64,000 nt of DNA, taken from assembly GCA_019358855.1 (NCBI GenBank), contig JAHHII010000001.1, positions 1 through 64,000 of the forward strand, read 5' to 3'. Below, piece after piece: positions 1 to 9,018 of this stretch (the first letter of the stretch is position 1; each line of letters starts with the position of its first letter). The position numbers and the translations under genes are program-made. Origin of the DNA: Timaviella obliquedivisa GSE-PSE-MK23-08B (GTDB lineage Bacteria > Cyanobacteriota > Cyanobacteriia > Elainellales > Elainellaceae). The notes beneath the pieces were generated by a model that worked only from the letters and a program-made list of their open reading frames with translations, made no database searches and was not told the DNA's origin.

Positions 1-58
1 CCTGGCAGCGGGTGAGGCGGCTCCTGTGGCACTGACTGCTCCTGCTATCCAGGGCTAG
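1..58 (+). CDS. psbA: Photosystem II D1 protein, C-terminal end (partial)
   Basis: Only the last 18 codons are in the window, reading LAAGEAAPVALTAPAIQG and then TAG at 56-58. This matches the D1 C-terminus: the mature protein ends in ...DLA, and a 16-residue extension follows that the CtpA protease removes so that the manganese cluster can assemble. Here the extension would be the 16 residues after LA, the usual cyanobacterial length. The gene enters from outside the window, so which psbA paralog or D1 form it is cannot be told. Identification rests on this short but characteristic tail. Confidence 0.85.
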   Translation, partial: LAAGEAAPVALTAPAIQG

Positions 59-92
59 AGTCTAGCTGGAAGTTAGTTCGAGACATTGGAAA

Positions 93-120
93 AGCGCTCC
101 TTCACAGGGGCGCTTTTTTA
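93..120 (+). terminator. Intrinsic terminator after psbA
   Basis: A GC-rich stem (GCGCTCCT pairing with AGGGGCGC, one G-T pair) with a short TCAC loop is followed directly by TTTTTT, 35 nt after the psbA stop. This is a standard rho-independent terminator layout. Confidence 0.8.
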
Positions 121-160
121 GGGCTTTGAGCTATTCTCTTACTTTTACATCTACATCAAA

Positions 161-200
161 AAAGTACTGCCACTTCTTAAGTAGCAGTACTTTAATTTTT
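161..200. terminator. Second hairpin, possibly a bidirectional terminator
   Basis: A perfect 10-bp inverted repeat, AAAGTACTGC at 161-170 and GCAGTACTTT at 184-193, has an inner ACTT/AAGT stem. It is followed by AATTTTTT on the plus strand and preceded by an A-run, which is a T-run on the minus strand. It lies between psbA and the convergent gene that ends at 353, so it could stop transcription from either side. Confidence 0.6.
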
Positions 201-352
201 TAGGTACAAATGTCTTGTGTATTTTTTAACGCTGAGCAAGAGAGCCGTCCTATGGAGCAGCTACCTAGAGCTTTGCAGTATGGATTGATTTCTCAGTATC
301 TTGATAGAGACATGGAGCAAATCGTATCTAGACGCTAAAGACTAATAAATTT

Positions 353-856
353 CTAATCGAAATAGAACAGTGTCACGACTTTGCGCTGATCTTCTGCATC
401 CCCACAGGTTTTAAGAAGAGTTGTGCTGTCATGAAAGGCAAAGCAGATCAACTGTTGACATCGAGTCACAATTTCCTGATTGCAAAGGGCGCTGGCTTCT
501 CCCAAAGATAAGCTGTCATTCCCAGGGTTTTCGACTAAGTGTATAACTTGTTCTAACTGTTCGCGCGACTCGCGGGGTTGGCGCTCTAAACTCTGAGGCA
601 GAATGACAGTTAACAAATTCGGGTCAGCTCGCATGGCTCCCCGAATTGCAGCCGAATTAGCTCCAGTTGCGCCCGATGTTAGAAGCTGGTTGCCAGCTAG
701 AACTAGCGCGTAACTCATAAGCTCAATGAGATGTTGATGAGTGATAGGAACATGGCGCGTTCCTAGCAAAGCGATACGCTTTGAGCTAGTTTGCTGGATT
801 GCAGCCAGTTCTTGCAAGAATTCATCAACTCTAGGCAGATCTACAGATTGACTCAA
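353..856 (-). CDS. DprA/SMF-like Rossmann-fold protein
   Basis: A 167-residue protein of the small cyanobacterial family usually labelled DNA recombination-mediator protein A. The N-terminal half has a nucleotide-binding-like pattern: KRIALLGTRHVP at about residues 26-37, and LTSGATGANSAAIRGAMRAD at about 58-77, as in DprA and LOG-type folds. It is much shorter than true DprA (about 290-370 residues) and has no SAM or winged-helix domain. The C-terminus KVVTLFYFD is characteristic of the family. A role in recombination or natural transformation is suggested only by homology and has not been shown for this short form. It is transcribed alone, convergent to psbA. Confidence 0.7.
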   Translation of the reverse strand: MSQSVDLPRVDEFLQELAAIQQTSSKRIALLGTRHVPITHQHLIELMSYALVLAGNQLLTSGATGANSAAIRGAMRADPNLLTVILPQSLERQPRESREQLEQVIHLVENPGNDSLSLGEASALCNQEIVTRCQQLICFAFHDSTTLLKTCGDAEDQRKVVTLFYFD

Positions 857-915
857 AGAAGGATAGTCTCTATTGCCACGACGACGATATTTTAGCAGGT
901 GTTAGGGGTCGTAGA

Positions 916-1731
916 TCAGCAAATATCGTGACATTGTCCTTTAGAGAGGTCTTGTTTATGATTAAACCTGCAAGTATCTTCGAGAAAATTAGTCTCGGAG
1001 CTATTTTCTTGTGAGGGGGTAGCGTCAATATCTTCTAGCAGTTCAACCTCGGTCTGCACTTGAGCAAGGGATTTTAAGGGAACGCAGATATCTGCGATCG
1101 CGGACGAATTGGAGTTGCTGAAATTAACAGGCTGAAAGCAGTGAGTGGACTGACAAAGGAAAAAAGTGAAGATAAGACTGCCTAGGCGGATGCGATCGCC
1201 ATCTTTCAGTAAAGTGGCTCCTTGAATCAGTTCACCATTAACGAGAGAACCATTGCTGCTCCCCAGGTCTGTCAAATAAAACCCTTGCTCTTCCACATAC
1301 TGCACTGAAGCATGACATCGTGACAGACGGCGATCGGGCAAGGCAATACTGACTTGGCAAGAGTCACGCCCAATGAGCCAGGTATTTTGGGGTTGTGTTG
1401 TCGCTTGAGTCCTACCGTGGAGCAGATTAGTAACAATTGAAATCTGATCACCAATGACCATACCTTGAATATAAGGAGTCGTAATTCGTCCAAATGAGCG
1501 AGTTCCAGAACTTTCTAAGCCTAAGATTTCGTCTAATAATCCTCGGTGATTTTCATATAGTCTGAGAAATATTTGATAAAGCCCCAGCCGATCCTGTAAT
1601 CCTGAACGAATCGACGTATCCATGGAGCTAATACTAGAGGCAGAATCTGAAGAGGCGGAATCTAAGGAGTCTTGGGAGTTAATCAAGCCTGGGTGGGCAC
1701 AACCGAAAGGCAGTCTATTTATATGGGTCAT
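916..1731 (-). CDS. FHA domain protein
   Basis: A 271-residue protein with one forkhead-associated domain at roughly residues 118-192. Visible motifs are LIGRDS (GR strand), LSRCHASVQY (S-x-x-H phosphothreonine-binding pattern) and DLGSSNGSLVNG (SSNG loop). The FHA fold reads phosphothreonine peptides, so it may serve Ser/Thr kinases such as those common in cyanobacteria. The N-terminal 60 residues are Ser/Asp-rich and low in complexity. The C-terminal 70 residues match nothing I recognise. No membrane segment or catalytic domain is visible, so the function is that of a phospho-dependent adaptor with unknown partners. Confidence 0.8.
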   Translation of the reverse strand: MTHINRLPFGCAHPGLINSQDSLDSASSDSASSISSMDTSIRSGLQDRLGLYQIFLRLYENHRGLLDEILGLESSGTRSFGRITTPYIQGMVIGDQISIVTNLLHGRTQATTQPQNTWLIGRDSCQVSIALPDRRLSRCHASVQYVEEQGFYLTDLGSSNGSLVNGELIQGATLLKDGDRIRLGSLIFTFFLCQSTHCFQPVNFSNSNSSAIADICVPLKSLAQVQTEVELLEDIDATPSQENSSETNFLEDTCRFNHKQDLSKGQCHDIC

Positions 1732-1882
1732 GTCTATCTAGATTTTTATTGATGCGTTCACTAGAAGCTAAGTACCCGCTAGGTACCCACACAAGAACTA
1801 GATTAGGTGTTTTCCGTATTAATTAAGAACCGCATGATTACGGGAAGACAACCAACAATCGGTCACAGCGCCTCAGATCCGT

Positions 1883-1924
1883 ACAGCTTCTAGACATGGC
1901 GCAACAGCTTCTAGACATGGCGCA
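1883..1924. repeat. Perfect 21-bp tandem duplication at a gene end
   Basis: Two adjacent identical 21-bp units (1883-1903 and 1904-1924), each starting ACAGCTTCTAGACATGG. The second copy carries the last codons and stop of the alpha/beta hydrolase, which ends at 1911 on the minus strand. The first copy is therefore a duplicate of the gene's 3' end. Confidence 0.95.
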
Positions 1925-2792
1925 AGAAATCTAGTAACTCTCGGTTTACTGTTTGAGGTGCCTCTTGCTGAACCCAATGACCGCACTGAGGCAAGATCTT
2001 TAGCCGGAATGGGGCGGTTATTAGCCGATCGATTCCTTCAGTCAGCTTAGTACTGAGGAATTGATCTTCTTCTCCCCATAGAACAAGAGTAGGGGAAGTA
2101 ATGAGGGTAGGCGATCGCCCCCAGCTACTCAACCAAGATTGAGGAGCCAACAGCGAGCGGTAATACTTGAGGGCAGCAGTCAGCGCTCCTGGTTTTTCTA
2201 AAGCCGCCTGATACATTTCTGTATCTTGTGTTGTAAATGCGCCCTTACGGACAGATTGTCCTTGCAGCAGATTCTTGATAAAACCGCTCAAGTTGCGCTG
2301 AATGAGCCATTCTGGGAGGACTGGAACCTGGAACGCTAGCATATACCAACTGCGTTGAATCTGATCAAAGTTACTGAGTACTTCTTGCCTAAACCGTTCT
2401 GGGTGGGGAGCGTTGAGGATGGCAAGGCGATCGAGTAGATTCGGAAATTTCTGGGCGAAATGCCAAGCGATCGCTCCACCCCAATCATGACCAACCACAT
2501 GCGCTTTGAGATAGCCTAAGCTGTGAATCAATCCTTGAACATCGGTTGTCAGTGTATCAATGTCATAACCGCTTTCAGGCTTATCAGAATCGTTGTAGCC
2601 CCGCAGGTCAGGTACAACGACTTTGAAATGTTTGGCTAAAGCCGGAATTTGATGCCGCCAAGAGTACCAAAATTCGGGAAAGCCATGGAGGAGAACAACC
2701 AATTTGCCTTCACCTTGAATCACACAATGTAGACGGATATTGTTGGTTTCAATGAAGTGATGTTGCCAACCCAATTGATCTGCTGCGGTCAT
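1911..2792 (-). CDS. Alpha/beta hydrolase, epoxide hydrolase-like
   Basis: A 293-residue single-domain alpha/beta hydrolase. HGFPE at about residues 36-40 forms the oxyanion-hole loop. GHDWGG at about 101-106 carries an Asp nucleophile, as in epoxide hydrolases and haloalkane dehalogenases. A late Asp (GEEDQF) and CGHWVQ near residue 270 supply the acid and the His. Residues 130-225 form the cap. The Asp nucleophile favours epoxide hydrolase or dehalogenase over esterase; the substrate cannot be told from sequence. The gene appears to be transcribed on its own. Its stop codon lies inside the second unit of the 21-bp tandem duplication. Confidence 0.8.
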   Translation of the reverse strand: MTAADQLGWQHHFIETNNIRLHCVIQGEGKLVVLLHGFPEFWYSWRHQIPALAKHFKVVVPDLRGYNDSDKPESGYDIDTLTTDVQGLIHSLGYLKAHVVGHDWGGAIAWHFAQKFPNLLDRLAILNAPHPERFRQEVLSNFDQIQRSWYMLAFQVPVLPEWLIQRNLSGFIKNLLQGQSVRKGAFTTQDTEMYQAALEKPGALTAALKYYRSLLAPQSWLSSWGRSPTLITSPTLVLWGEEDQFLSTKLTEGIDRLITAPFRLKILPQCGHWVQQEAPQTVNRELLDFLRHV

Positions 2793-2862
2793 AGAATTAG
2801 GAAAAGTGAGAAAAATCTTCGCTACTAATACAAATCATAGATTAAGTTCATTAGCTGACAGG

Positions 2863-3843
2863 CTACTTGCTGGTGTAGATTCCACGCTGCCGGAGTTGTT
2901 GGACAAAGAAATCTTCTAGGGTAGGACGTGACAAATTCATGCCGATTAATTGCGCACCCATCAAGTCCAAACTAGCGATAAAGTCCTGAGGGTTGCCCTT
3001 AAGATGTCCCTGCCAGTGATTCTCTTGAAACTCTAGGTCAGGTATCCATTGGCGTAATACATCCGATTTTCCACCTTTAATTTTGACTTGGTACAGATCC
3101 GCGTTACCGAGAAGCTCTTGAAGTGAGCCGATGCAGAGCATTTCGCCCCTAGCAAGGATAGCAACCCGATCGCAAATTTTTTCGACATCCGATAGCACAT
3201 GGCTATTAAAGAAAATTGTCTTTCCTTGCCCCTTTAGCGAAAGAATAATTTCTCGAATTTGGTAGCGTCCTAAGGGGTCAAGTCCAGACATCGGTTCATC
3301 AAGAAAAACCACTTCTGGATCATTAATTAATGCTTGCGCCATGCCGATTCGTTGCAACATCCCTTTAGAGTACTGGCGGAGTTGCTTTTTACGAGCAGCA
3401 GACTGCTCTAAGCCCACCAATTCTAGAAGCTCTGGAATTCTTTTTTTCTGAATAGATGCAGAAATTTGGAACAATCCCGCAACATACTGCAAAAACTCCC
3501 ATCCGGTCAGATAATCGTAGAAGTAGGCATTTTCGGGTAAATAGCCCACCCGTTGTTTGACCGTTCGATCGCCCAAAGCTTGACCCAACAACAGCCCTTT
3601 ACCTGAAGTCGGACGGGTAATTCCGAGCAAGCACTTCAGTAGAGTCGTCTTGCCAGCGCCGTTGGGACCCAGCAGCCCAAAAGTTTCACCTTGAAAGATT
3701 TGTAAGGTGCAGCCTTGCAATGACACCATTTTTTGATTCATCCAAAAGCCTGTGCGGTAAACCTTGCGCAGTTCGTAGGTTTCAACAACAGTAGGACGAT
3801 CGCTCGTGGCAGGTAAAGCGGAGGAAGGGATAATGGCATTCAT
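2863..3843 (-). CDS. ABC transporter ATP-binding protein (ABC-2 exporter type)
   Basis: A 326-residue ATPase. Walker A is GPNGAGKTT at residues 59-67, the signature is YSKGMLQ near 158, Walker B with the catalytic Glu is VVFLDEP near 180, and the switch His sits in FNSHVLSD. The approximately 90-residue C-terminal extension after the nucleotide-binding domain is typical of ATPases that work with ABC-2 type permeases in export. No permease gene is adjacent, so its membrane partner must be encoded elsewhere. The substrate is unknown. The start codon at 3841-3843 fits the family; the 63-residue gene starting at 3962 is divergent. Confidence 0.85.
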   Translation of the reverse strand: MNAIIPSSALPATSDRPTVVETYELRKVYRTGFWMNQKMVSLQGCTLQIFQGETFGLLGPNGAGKTTLLKCLLGITRPTSGKGLLLGQALGDRTVKQRVGYLPENAYFYDYLTGWEFLQYVAGLFQISASIQKKRIPELLELVGLEQSAARKKQLRQYSKGMLQRIGMAQALINDPEVVFLDEPMSGLDPLGRYQIREIILSLKGQGKTIFFNSHVLSDVEKICDRVAILARGEMLCIGSLQELLGNADLYQVKIKGGKSDVLRQWIPDLEFQENHWQGHLKGNPQDFIASLDLMGAQLIGMNLSRPTLEDFFVQQLRQRGIYTSK

Positions 3844-3961
3844 ATCGTTGGAGGAAACAGACGGGTTATCCGAAGTTAATTATCCAGATTTTGCCCATTT
3901 TTTGTGTCAGGCTAAAACTATAAGAGTGAAGAAAATTAACAATGTAGTGCCTAAAAATATT

Positions 3962-4153
3962 ATGGATCGTTCAAAAATTGTTGCAGTGTTGACTGGGGCG
4001 ATCGCTATCATTCTAAGCCTTGCTTACCTCTTACTAGTTCAGCTTTTAGACTTTCGAGGCGAAATGGTACCTGCCCCAATGTCAGCCCAGCCTGCTTTAT
4101 CCGAGGTAGCCCAAGTAGCTGACTCCGGAACCATTCTGCTTACGTTAGATTGA
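3962..4153 (+). CDS. Small single-pass membrane protein
   Basis: A 63-residue protein starting at ATG 3962 (MDRSKIVAVLTG). One hydrophobic segment spans about residues 5-28, and a short hydrophilic tail rich in Ala, Pro and Ser follows. An upstream in-frame extension to 3806 is possible but would overlap the divergent ABC ATPase gene and adds residues with no recognisable content, so the shorter start is chosen. It lies 22 nt before the M3 peptidase and may be cotranscribed with it. I do not recognise the family; function unknown. Confidence 0.55.
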   Translation: MDRSKIVAVLTGAIAIILSLAYLLLVQLLDFRGEMVPAPMSAQPALSEVAQVADSGTILLTLD

Positions 4154-4175
4154 AAAAAACGCAAAGGATATTGAT

Positions 4176-6266
4176 ATGAGTGCCGCAACTATCTCTGCAA
4201 ATCCGCTTCTAGTTGGTAAAGGCTTGCCACCGTTCGAGCAAATTCAAACCGAGCAAGTGATCCCAGCCATCACACAGCTTTTATCTGAATCTGAGGATAG
4301 CCTTTCTCAATTGGAAGCCAACTTCATGCCCACCTGGCAAGGATTAGTTGAGCCGTTAGAAGAAATTGTCGATCGCCTGAGCTGGAGTTGGGGCGTGGTT
4401 GGACACCTAATGAGCGTTAAAAACAGCCCAGAGTTGCGCGAAGCTTACGAAACTATGCAGCCCGCAGCGGTTCAGTTTTGGAACCGCATGAGCCAAAGTC
4501 AGCCCCTCTACGAAGGCTTTAAAGCACTCCGCCACAGCGAAGAATGGCACAAGTTGGAAGAAAGTCAGCAGCGCATCGTTGAAACTTCATTACGAGATGC
4601 CGAGCTTTCGGGCGTGGGCTTAACAGGCGATGCCAAGGATCGCTTTAATGCTATTCAGCTTGAACTCGCTGAGCTTTCTACTCGCTTCTCTAACCATGTT
4701 CTAGATGCAACTAAAGCCTTCAGCATGACCTTGACTCAACCCGACGACATTGCTGGATTACCTCCTAGTGCCGTTGGCTTGGCGGCACAGATGGCAAGGG
4801 CAGCGGGCGATGAGAATGCCACCCCCGATGCAGGGCCTTGGCGCATTACGCTCGATATGCCTAGCTATATGCCCTTCATGCAACACAGCCGTCGTCGCGA
4901 CCTTCGCGAAAAGTTGTACAAAGCCTTTGTCAGTCGGGCTTCATCGGGTGAGTTCGACAATTCTCCTTTAATCGAGCAGATATTGACCTTACGTCAGGAA
5001 AAGGCGAAGCTTTTAGGCTTCAATAGCTTTGCAGAGGTTAGCTTGGCTGAGAAAATGGCTCCTAGTGTAACTGCTGTTGAAACGCTGCTAGAGCAACTGC
5101 GGCAAGCCAGTTATGAGGCAGCAAAGCAAGATTTGGCAGACCTTCGAGAGTATGCTCGGTCGAAAGGTGCAGCCGAGGGCAATGACCTCCAGCACTGGGA
5201 TCTTGCCTTCTGGGCAGAGCGACAACGGGAAGAAAAGTTCGACTTTAATGCTGAAGAATTGCGTCCTTACTTTCCTTTAGATCAGGTTTTAGAGGGGTTG
5301 TTTGCGCTGTCCCAGAAAATCTTTGGCGTTGTGATTACCCCCAAAGATGGGCAAGTTCCAATCTGGCATCCTGATGTACGCTACTTTCAGGTGGCGAATC
5401 AGCAAGGAGAGGCGATCGCCTCTTTCTACCTCGACCCTTACAGTCGTCCTGCTGAAAAACGGGGTGGAGCCTGGATGAACGACTGCATCAGTCGCACCAA
5501 AATGACTGATGGTAGCGTGCGCCTGCCTGTAGCATACCTTGTCTGCAACCAAACTCCGCCCGTAGACGACAAACCGAGTCTAATGACCTTTGGCGAAGTC
5601 GAAACCTTGTTTCATGAGTTTGGGCATGGTTTGCACCATATGCTAACCCGCGTAGACTATTCCATGGCAGCCGGAACTCGCAATGTAGAATGGGATGCGA
5701 TCGAGTTGCCCAGTCAGTTCATGGAAAACTGGTGCTATCATCGGGCGACGCTCTTGAGCTTGGGCAGACACCATCAAACAGGTGAGCCCTTGCCTGATCA
5801 TTACTACCAGAAGCTGCTAGCAGCCCGAACTTACATGAGCGGCAGTGGGATGCTCCGTCAAATTCACTTAAGCTGGGTAGATTTGGAACTGCACTCTGGT
5901 TATCAGCCTGGAGGCAAAGAAACGGCAGCAGACGTGCGGCGGCGATTAGCTCAAACTACTATGGTGCTTGATCCGCTGCCCGAAGATGCGTTCCTGTGTG
6001 CCTTTGGTCATATTTTTGCTGGTGGATATGCAGCAGGCTATTACAGCTACAAGTGGGCTGAGGTGTTAAGTGCCGATGCTTTTGCAGCATTTGAAGAAGC
6101 AGGGCTGGAAGATGAGGGGGCGATCGCTCAAGTGGGGCAGCGCTACCGGGATACGGTTCTGGCTTGGGGCGGCGGTAAGCACCCCATGGAAGTTTTCAAA
6201 GCTTTTAGAGGGCGCGAACCTGATACTCAAGCTTTACTCCGGCATAATGGGCTGGTCGCTGCATAG
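4176..6266 (+). CDS. prlC: M3 family oligopeptidase (oligopeptidase A type)
   Basis: A 696-residue cytosolic zinc metallopeptidase. The HExxH motif is HEFGH at residues 480-484, followed by a downstream Glu-containing helix (NVEWDAIELPSQFMENW), which is the M3 arrangement. Length and overall layout match oligopeptidase A / PrlC, which degrades short peptides, including cleaved signal and transit peptides. The long helical N-terminal part forms the channel lobe of the family. The start ATG 4176 agrees with the family N-terminus. The small membrane protein precedes it by 22 nt and gpsA follows after 18 nt, so the three may form a transcription unit. Confidence 0.9.
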   Translation: MSAATISANPLLVGKGLPPFEQIQTEQVIPAITQLLSESEDSLSQLEANFMPTWQGLVEPLEEIVDRLSWSWGVVGHLMSVKNSPELREAYETMQPAAVQFWNRMSQSQPLYEGFKALRHSEEWHKLEESQQRIVETSLRDAELSGVGLTGDAKDRFNAIQLELAELSTRFSNHVLDATKAFSMTLTQPDDIAGLPPSAVGLAAQMARAAGDENATPDAGPWRITLDMPSYMPFMQHSRRRDLREKLYKAFVSRASSGEFDNSPLIEQILTLRQEKAKLLGFNSFAEVSLAEKMAPSVTAVETLLEQLRQASYEAAKQDLADLREYARSKGAAEGNDLQHWDLAFWAERQREEKFDFNAEELRPYFPLDQVLEGLFALSQKIFGVVITPKDGQVPIWHPDVRYFQVANQQGEAIASFYLDPYSRPAEKRGGAWMNDCISRTKMTDGSVRLPVAYLVCNQTPPVDDKPSLMTFGEVETLFHEFGHGLHHMLTRVDYSMAAGTRNVEWDAIELPSQFMENWCYHRATLLSLGRHHQTGEPLPDHYYQKLLAARTYMSGSGMLRQIHLSWVDLELHSGYQPGGKETAADVRRRLAQTTMVLDPLPEDAFLCAFGHIFAGGYAAGYYSYKWAEVLSADAFAAFEEAGLEDEGAIAQVGQRYRDTVLAWGGGKHPMEVFKAFRGREPDTQALLRHNGLVAA

Positions 6267-6284
6267 GAGCATCAAGAAGCCATC

Positions 6285-7211
6285 GTGAACGCATCAACCG
6301 TCGTTGTCCTGGGTGCAGGAGCCTGGGGATCTGTTTTAGCTACCCTTGTGACCCAGGCAGGGCACCAGTCGAGGCTGTGGTCGCGTCGTGGTGAATTGAG
6401 TCTAGCAGAAGCGTTGATGGATGTTGATGTCGTAGTGTCTGCCATTTCCATGAAAGGGGTGGCAGAGTTGGCAGGGCAAGTCCAGGAGATTGGCTTGCCC
6501 GCCCATACCATTCTGCTGAGTGCAACTAAAGGGCTTGATCCGGCGAGCGGTCGAACCCCCTCGCAAATTTGGCAAGCGACGTTTCCCCATCATGCGATCG
6601 CGGTTCTGTCGGGTCCTAATCTCTCTAAAGAAATTGAGCAGGGATTGCCCACCGCAACAGTAGTTTCGAGCCGAGATATCGCTGCGGCTGAGCAGGTGCA
6701 AGCCGTTTTTTCATCAGAAAAATTTCGGGTGTACACCAATCAAGACCCTCTAGGGACAGAACTAGGCGGAACCCTAAAAAATGTGATTGCGATCGCCGCT
6801 GGAGTCTGCGATGGTCTGAACCTGGGCACCAACGCCAAATCTGCTCTGCTTACCCGTGCCCTAGCTGAAGTGATCCGTATTGGCACACACTTGGGCGCAC
6901 AGCCCGAAACCTTCTTTGGATTATCTGGCATGGGCGACCTGCTAGCCACTTGTAGCAGCCCCCTCAGCCGTAACTATCAAGTTGGCTTTGGACTTGCTCA
7001 AGGCAAGTCTCTGGAACAAACTCTTGCCACACTCCAAGGCACAGCAGAGGGAGTCAGCACAACGAATGTTCTGATTAACCTCGCAGAACATCAGGGTATT
7101 GCAGTCCCAATTTCTTGGCAGGTTTACCAGCTTCTAAACGGAAAAATTACTGCACAACAGGCAGTCGAAGCCCTAATGGAGCGGGAATTGAAGCCAGAGG
7201 TCAGAGGTTAA
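6285..7211 (+). CDS. gpsA: Glycerol-3-phosphate dehydrogenase [NAD(P)+]
   Basis: A 308-residue enzyme that reduces dihydroxyacetone phosphate to sn-glycerol-3-phosphate for phospholipid and glycolipid synthesis. The dinucleotide-binding motif GAGAWG lies at residues 10-15. The catalytic Lys region LGGTLKNVIAIAAG and the FFGLSGMGDLLATC block are both present. The start is GTG at 6285, the only in-frame start that keeps the Rossmann motif at the normal distance. It follows the M3 peptidase by 18 nt. Its stop overlaps that of the convergent uracil-DNA glycosylase by 4 nt. Confidence 0.92.
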   Translation: MNASTVVVLGAGAWGSVLATLVTQAGHQSRLWSRRGELSLAEALMDVDVVVSAISMKGVAELAGQVQEIGLPAHTILLSATKGLDPASGRTPSQIWQATFPHHAIAVLSGPNLSKEIEQGLPTATVVSSRDIAAAEQVQAVFSSEKFRVYTNQDPLGTELGGTLKNVIAIAAGVCDGLNLGTNAKSALLTRALAEVIRIGTHLGAQPETFFGLSGMGDLLATCSSPLSRNYQVGFGLAQGKSLEQTLATLQGTAEGVSTTNVLINLAEHQGIAVPISWQVYQLLNGKITAQQAVEALMERELKPEVRG

Positions 7212-7900
7212 GCCAATTCAGCTAACTTTGCTTTCACGGTCTGAATGTCTTGCCACATCAGCCATTTTGGCTGCCCCTTCTCCCGTGACTGGTTTCGCAA
7301 TAAATAAGCCGGGTGGAATACGGGCATACAAAGGCGACCTTCCCACTCAATCCATTCTCCCCGAATTTTAGTAATGCCTCGCTTATCGCCCAAAAGTCCT
7401 TTTACTGACGATGCACCCGATAGCAAGATCACCTTCGGATTGACCATGCGGATTTGCTCCATTAAGTAAGGACGACAGGTATTCATCTCTGCATCCGACG
7501 GAGCACGATTGGCAGGCGGACGGCACTTAACAATATTGGCGATGAACACGTCTGCCTCAGTTAATTCTACTGCAGCCAAGATTTTGTCTAAAAGTTGCCC
7601 TGACTTGCCTACAAAAGGAATGCCCGTCTCATCCTCATTCTGCCCAGGTCCTTCACCAATAATCATTAAATTTGCATCGGGATTCCCTCTCCCAATCACT
7701 GCGTTAGTGCGCGTTGCACCCAAATCGCAGCGCTGACAGCGGTTGCAGTGCACTTTAATCTCATCCATTGAGGTGTAGGTGCCTGCTAGAATAGGCAATT
7801 TTGCGTTAATGGGAATGAGGTCAGGGTCAAAATCTTTTCCTGGCACAAGGGCGGGCAAATCTGCCGCGCCGAATAAAGCCATTTGGTCTTCGGTAGACAT
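7208..7900 (-). CDS. Uracil-DNA glycosylase, family 4 (Fe-S)
   Basis: About 230 residues. The family 4 (UdgA-type) pattern is clear: CNRCQRC near the N-terminus and, later, a C-x15-C pair starting at KCRPP, together supplying the four cysteines of a 4Fe-4S cluster. GEGPGQNED is motif 1 and HPAYLLRN is the late His motif. The enzyme removes uracil from DNA to start base excision repair. I place the start at ATG 7900 (MSTEDQ); an in-frame extension to 7963 has no family-like residues. It converges on gpsA with overlapping stop codons. Confidence 0.88.
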   Translation of the reverse strand: MSTEDQMALFGAADLPALVPGKDFDPDLIPINAKLPILAGTYTSMDEIKVHCNRCQRCDLGATRTNAVIGRGNPDANLMIIGEGPGQNEDETGIPFVGKSGQLLDKILAAVELTEADVFIANIVKCRPPANRAPSDAEMNTCRPYLMEQIRMVNPKVILLSGASSVKGLLGDKRGITKIRGEWIEWEGRLCMPVFHPAYLLRNQSREKGQPKWLMWQDIQTVKAKLAELA

Positions 7901-8029
7901 GAGGCAAATAGAGAGTTGGGATTGTATCTTAAAGCATCTGGTGGGCTGAGTCCAACTGCCCACAGGAGATATCCTAAGCTAGACCTGCGAGAGAGGCTAG
8001 GATAATCAGCGATGTTGTATTGCACTCAA

Positions 8030-8064
8030 TAAAAAACCGACAGATTCCAAAAGGTTTCTGTCGG
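8030..8064 (-). terminator. Intrinsic terminator, minus strand, after rpaA
   Basis: CCGACAGA (8037-8044) pairs with TCTGTCGG (8057-8064), and the minus-strand transcript ends in TTTTTTATT. It lies about 220 nt after the rpaA stop and ahead of the uracil-DNA glycosylase gene. It would separate these two minus-strand units. The remainder of 7901-8286 shows no gene. Confidence 0.75.
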
Positions 8065-8286
8065 CAAGTCGTGTGTTCCCTGTTGATGACTCGGCTAGAG
8101 TTGAGTCTCTTACATTATGTGGTTCTAACTTAAGAGAAGTGGCGATCTTGATCAGAGTTTTCTGTGATTATGATCACAGGCTCTAATTAAACAGTACCAA
8201 TGCTTTCAGGAAACGAACGACCCAACTTAAGATATGACCTAAGATGACTGATGTTCGGTTGTTTGGCGCGATCGCCAGTGGGGCTG

Positions 8287-9018
8287 TTAAGAGGCAGCTA
8301 CCTCGTCTGATAGGACGTTTGCAGGGAGTTCTAAGCAGTATCCTGCCCCATAGACCGTTTTGATATATCGAGGATGGCGCGGGTCTGGCTCTAACTTAGT
8401 CCGGAGATGCCTGACGTGAACACGAATAGTCTCAATATCATCATTGGGATCATATCCCCAGACTTCCTTTAAGATTTCGCTGGGAGAAACGGTCTGCCCA
8501 TGGCGTTGAAGAAGACAATGGAGTAGCTCAAACTCTAAGTGAGTCAGCTTAACCGTATTAGAAAACCAGATTGCCTCAAGGCGTTCGGGCACCAAAGTTA
8601 AGGGGCCAAAGCTCAAGATTTCGGAGTGCTTAGCGGCTTGGGGAATGCGATCGGTGCGTCGGAGCAGAGCCCGAATTCTTGCAAGCAGCTCTTCAACTTC
8701 AAAAGGTTTAGTTAGGTAATCATCCGCTCCTGCGTTAAAGCCTTCTACTTTGTCCTTCGTTTGACCCAAAGCAGTCAGCATCAGGACAGGAATTTCAGAA
8801 GTGCGCTCGTCTCGTCGGAGTCTTTGGCAGACCGTAAAGCCATCGACCTTTGGCAGCATTAAATCTAGCATGATCAGATCTGGTAAAAGCTGGAGCGCTA
8901 ATGCTTGTCCCTTGATGCCATCCTCGGCTTGGCTGACATCGTACCCAGCCATTTCTAGGTTTACGGCAACAAGTTCTGAAATTGCTGAGTCATCGTCGAT
9001 GACAAGAATACGAGGCAT
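8287..9018 (-). CDS. rpaA: OmpR-family response regulator RpaA
   Basis: A 243-residue two-domain regulator. The receiver domain has the acidic pocket DDD at residues 8-10, phosphoacceptor Asp52 (LDLMLP) and Lys in TKPFEVEE. The C-terminal winged-helix DNA-binding domain ends [15 protein letters not shown]. The interdomain stretch ([12 protein letters not shown]) and the block [15 protein letters not shown] closely match my memory of RpaA, the master output regulator of the circadian clock and of phycobilisome-photosystem coupling, phosphorylated by SasA. RpaB, the nearest alternative, differs clearly in its receiver sequence. A long AT-rich spacer separates it from the divergent flv3-like gene. 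Confidence 0.85.
   Translation of the reverse strand: MPRILVIDDDSAISELVAVNLEMAGYDVSQAEDGIKGQALALQLLPDLIMLDLMLPKVDGFTVCQRLRRDERTSEIPVLMLTALGQTKDKVEGFNAGADDYLTKPFEVEELLARIRALLRRTDRIPQAAKHSEILSFGPLTLVPERLEAIWFSNTVKLTHLEFELLHCLLQRHGQTVSPSEILKEVWGYDPNDDIETIRVHVRHLRTKLEPDPRHPRYIKTVYGAGYCLELPANVLSDEVAAS

Noticed and set aside
3806-3961. N-terminal extension of the small membrane protein
   Set aside because: It would overlap the divergent ABC ATPase gene and adds no recognisable residues; ATG 3962 fits a small membrane protein.
5430-5460. CGACCCTTAC in the M3 peptidase as a seventh repeat copy
   Set aside because: Only ten bases match and the encoded LDPYSRP fits the family, so it is probably native sequence.
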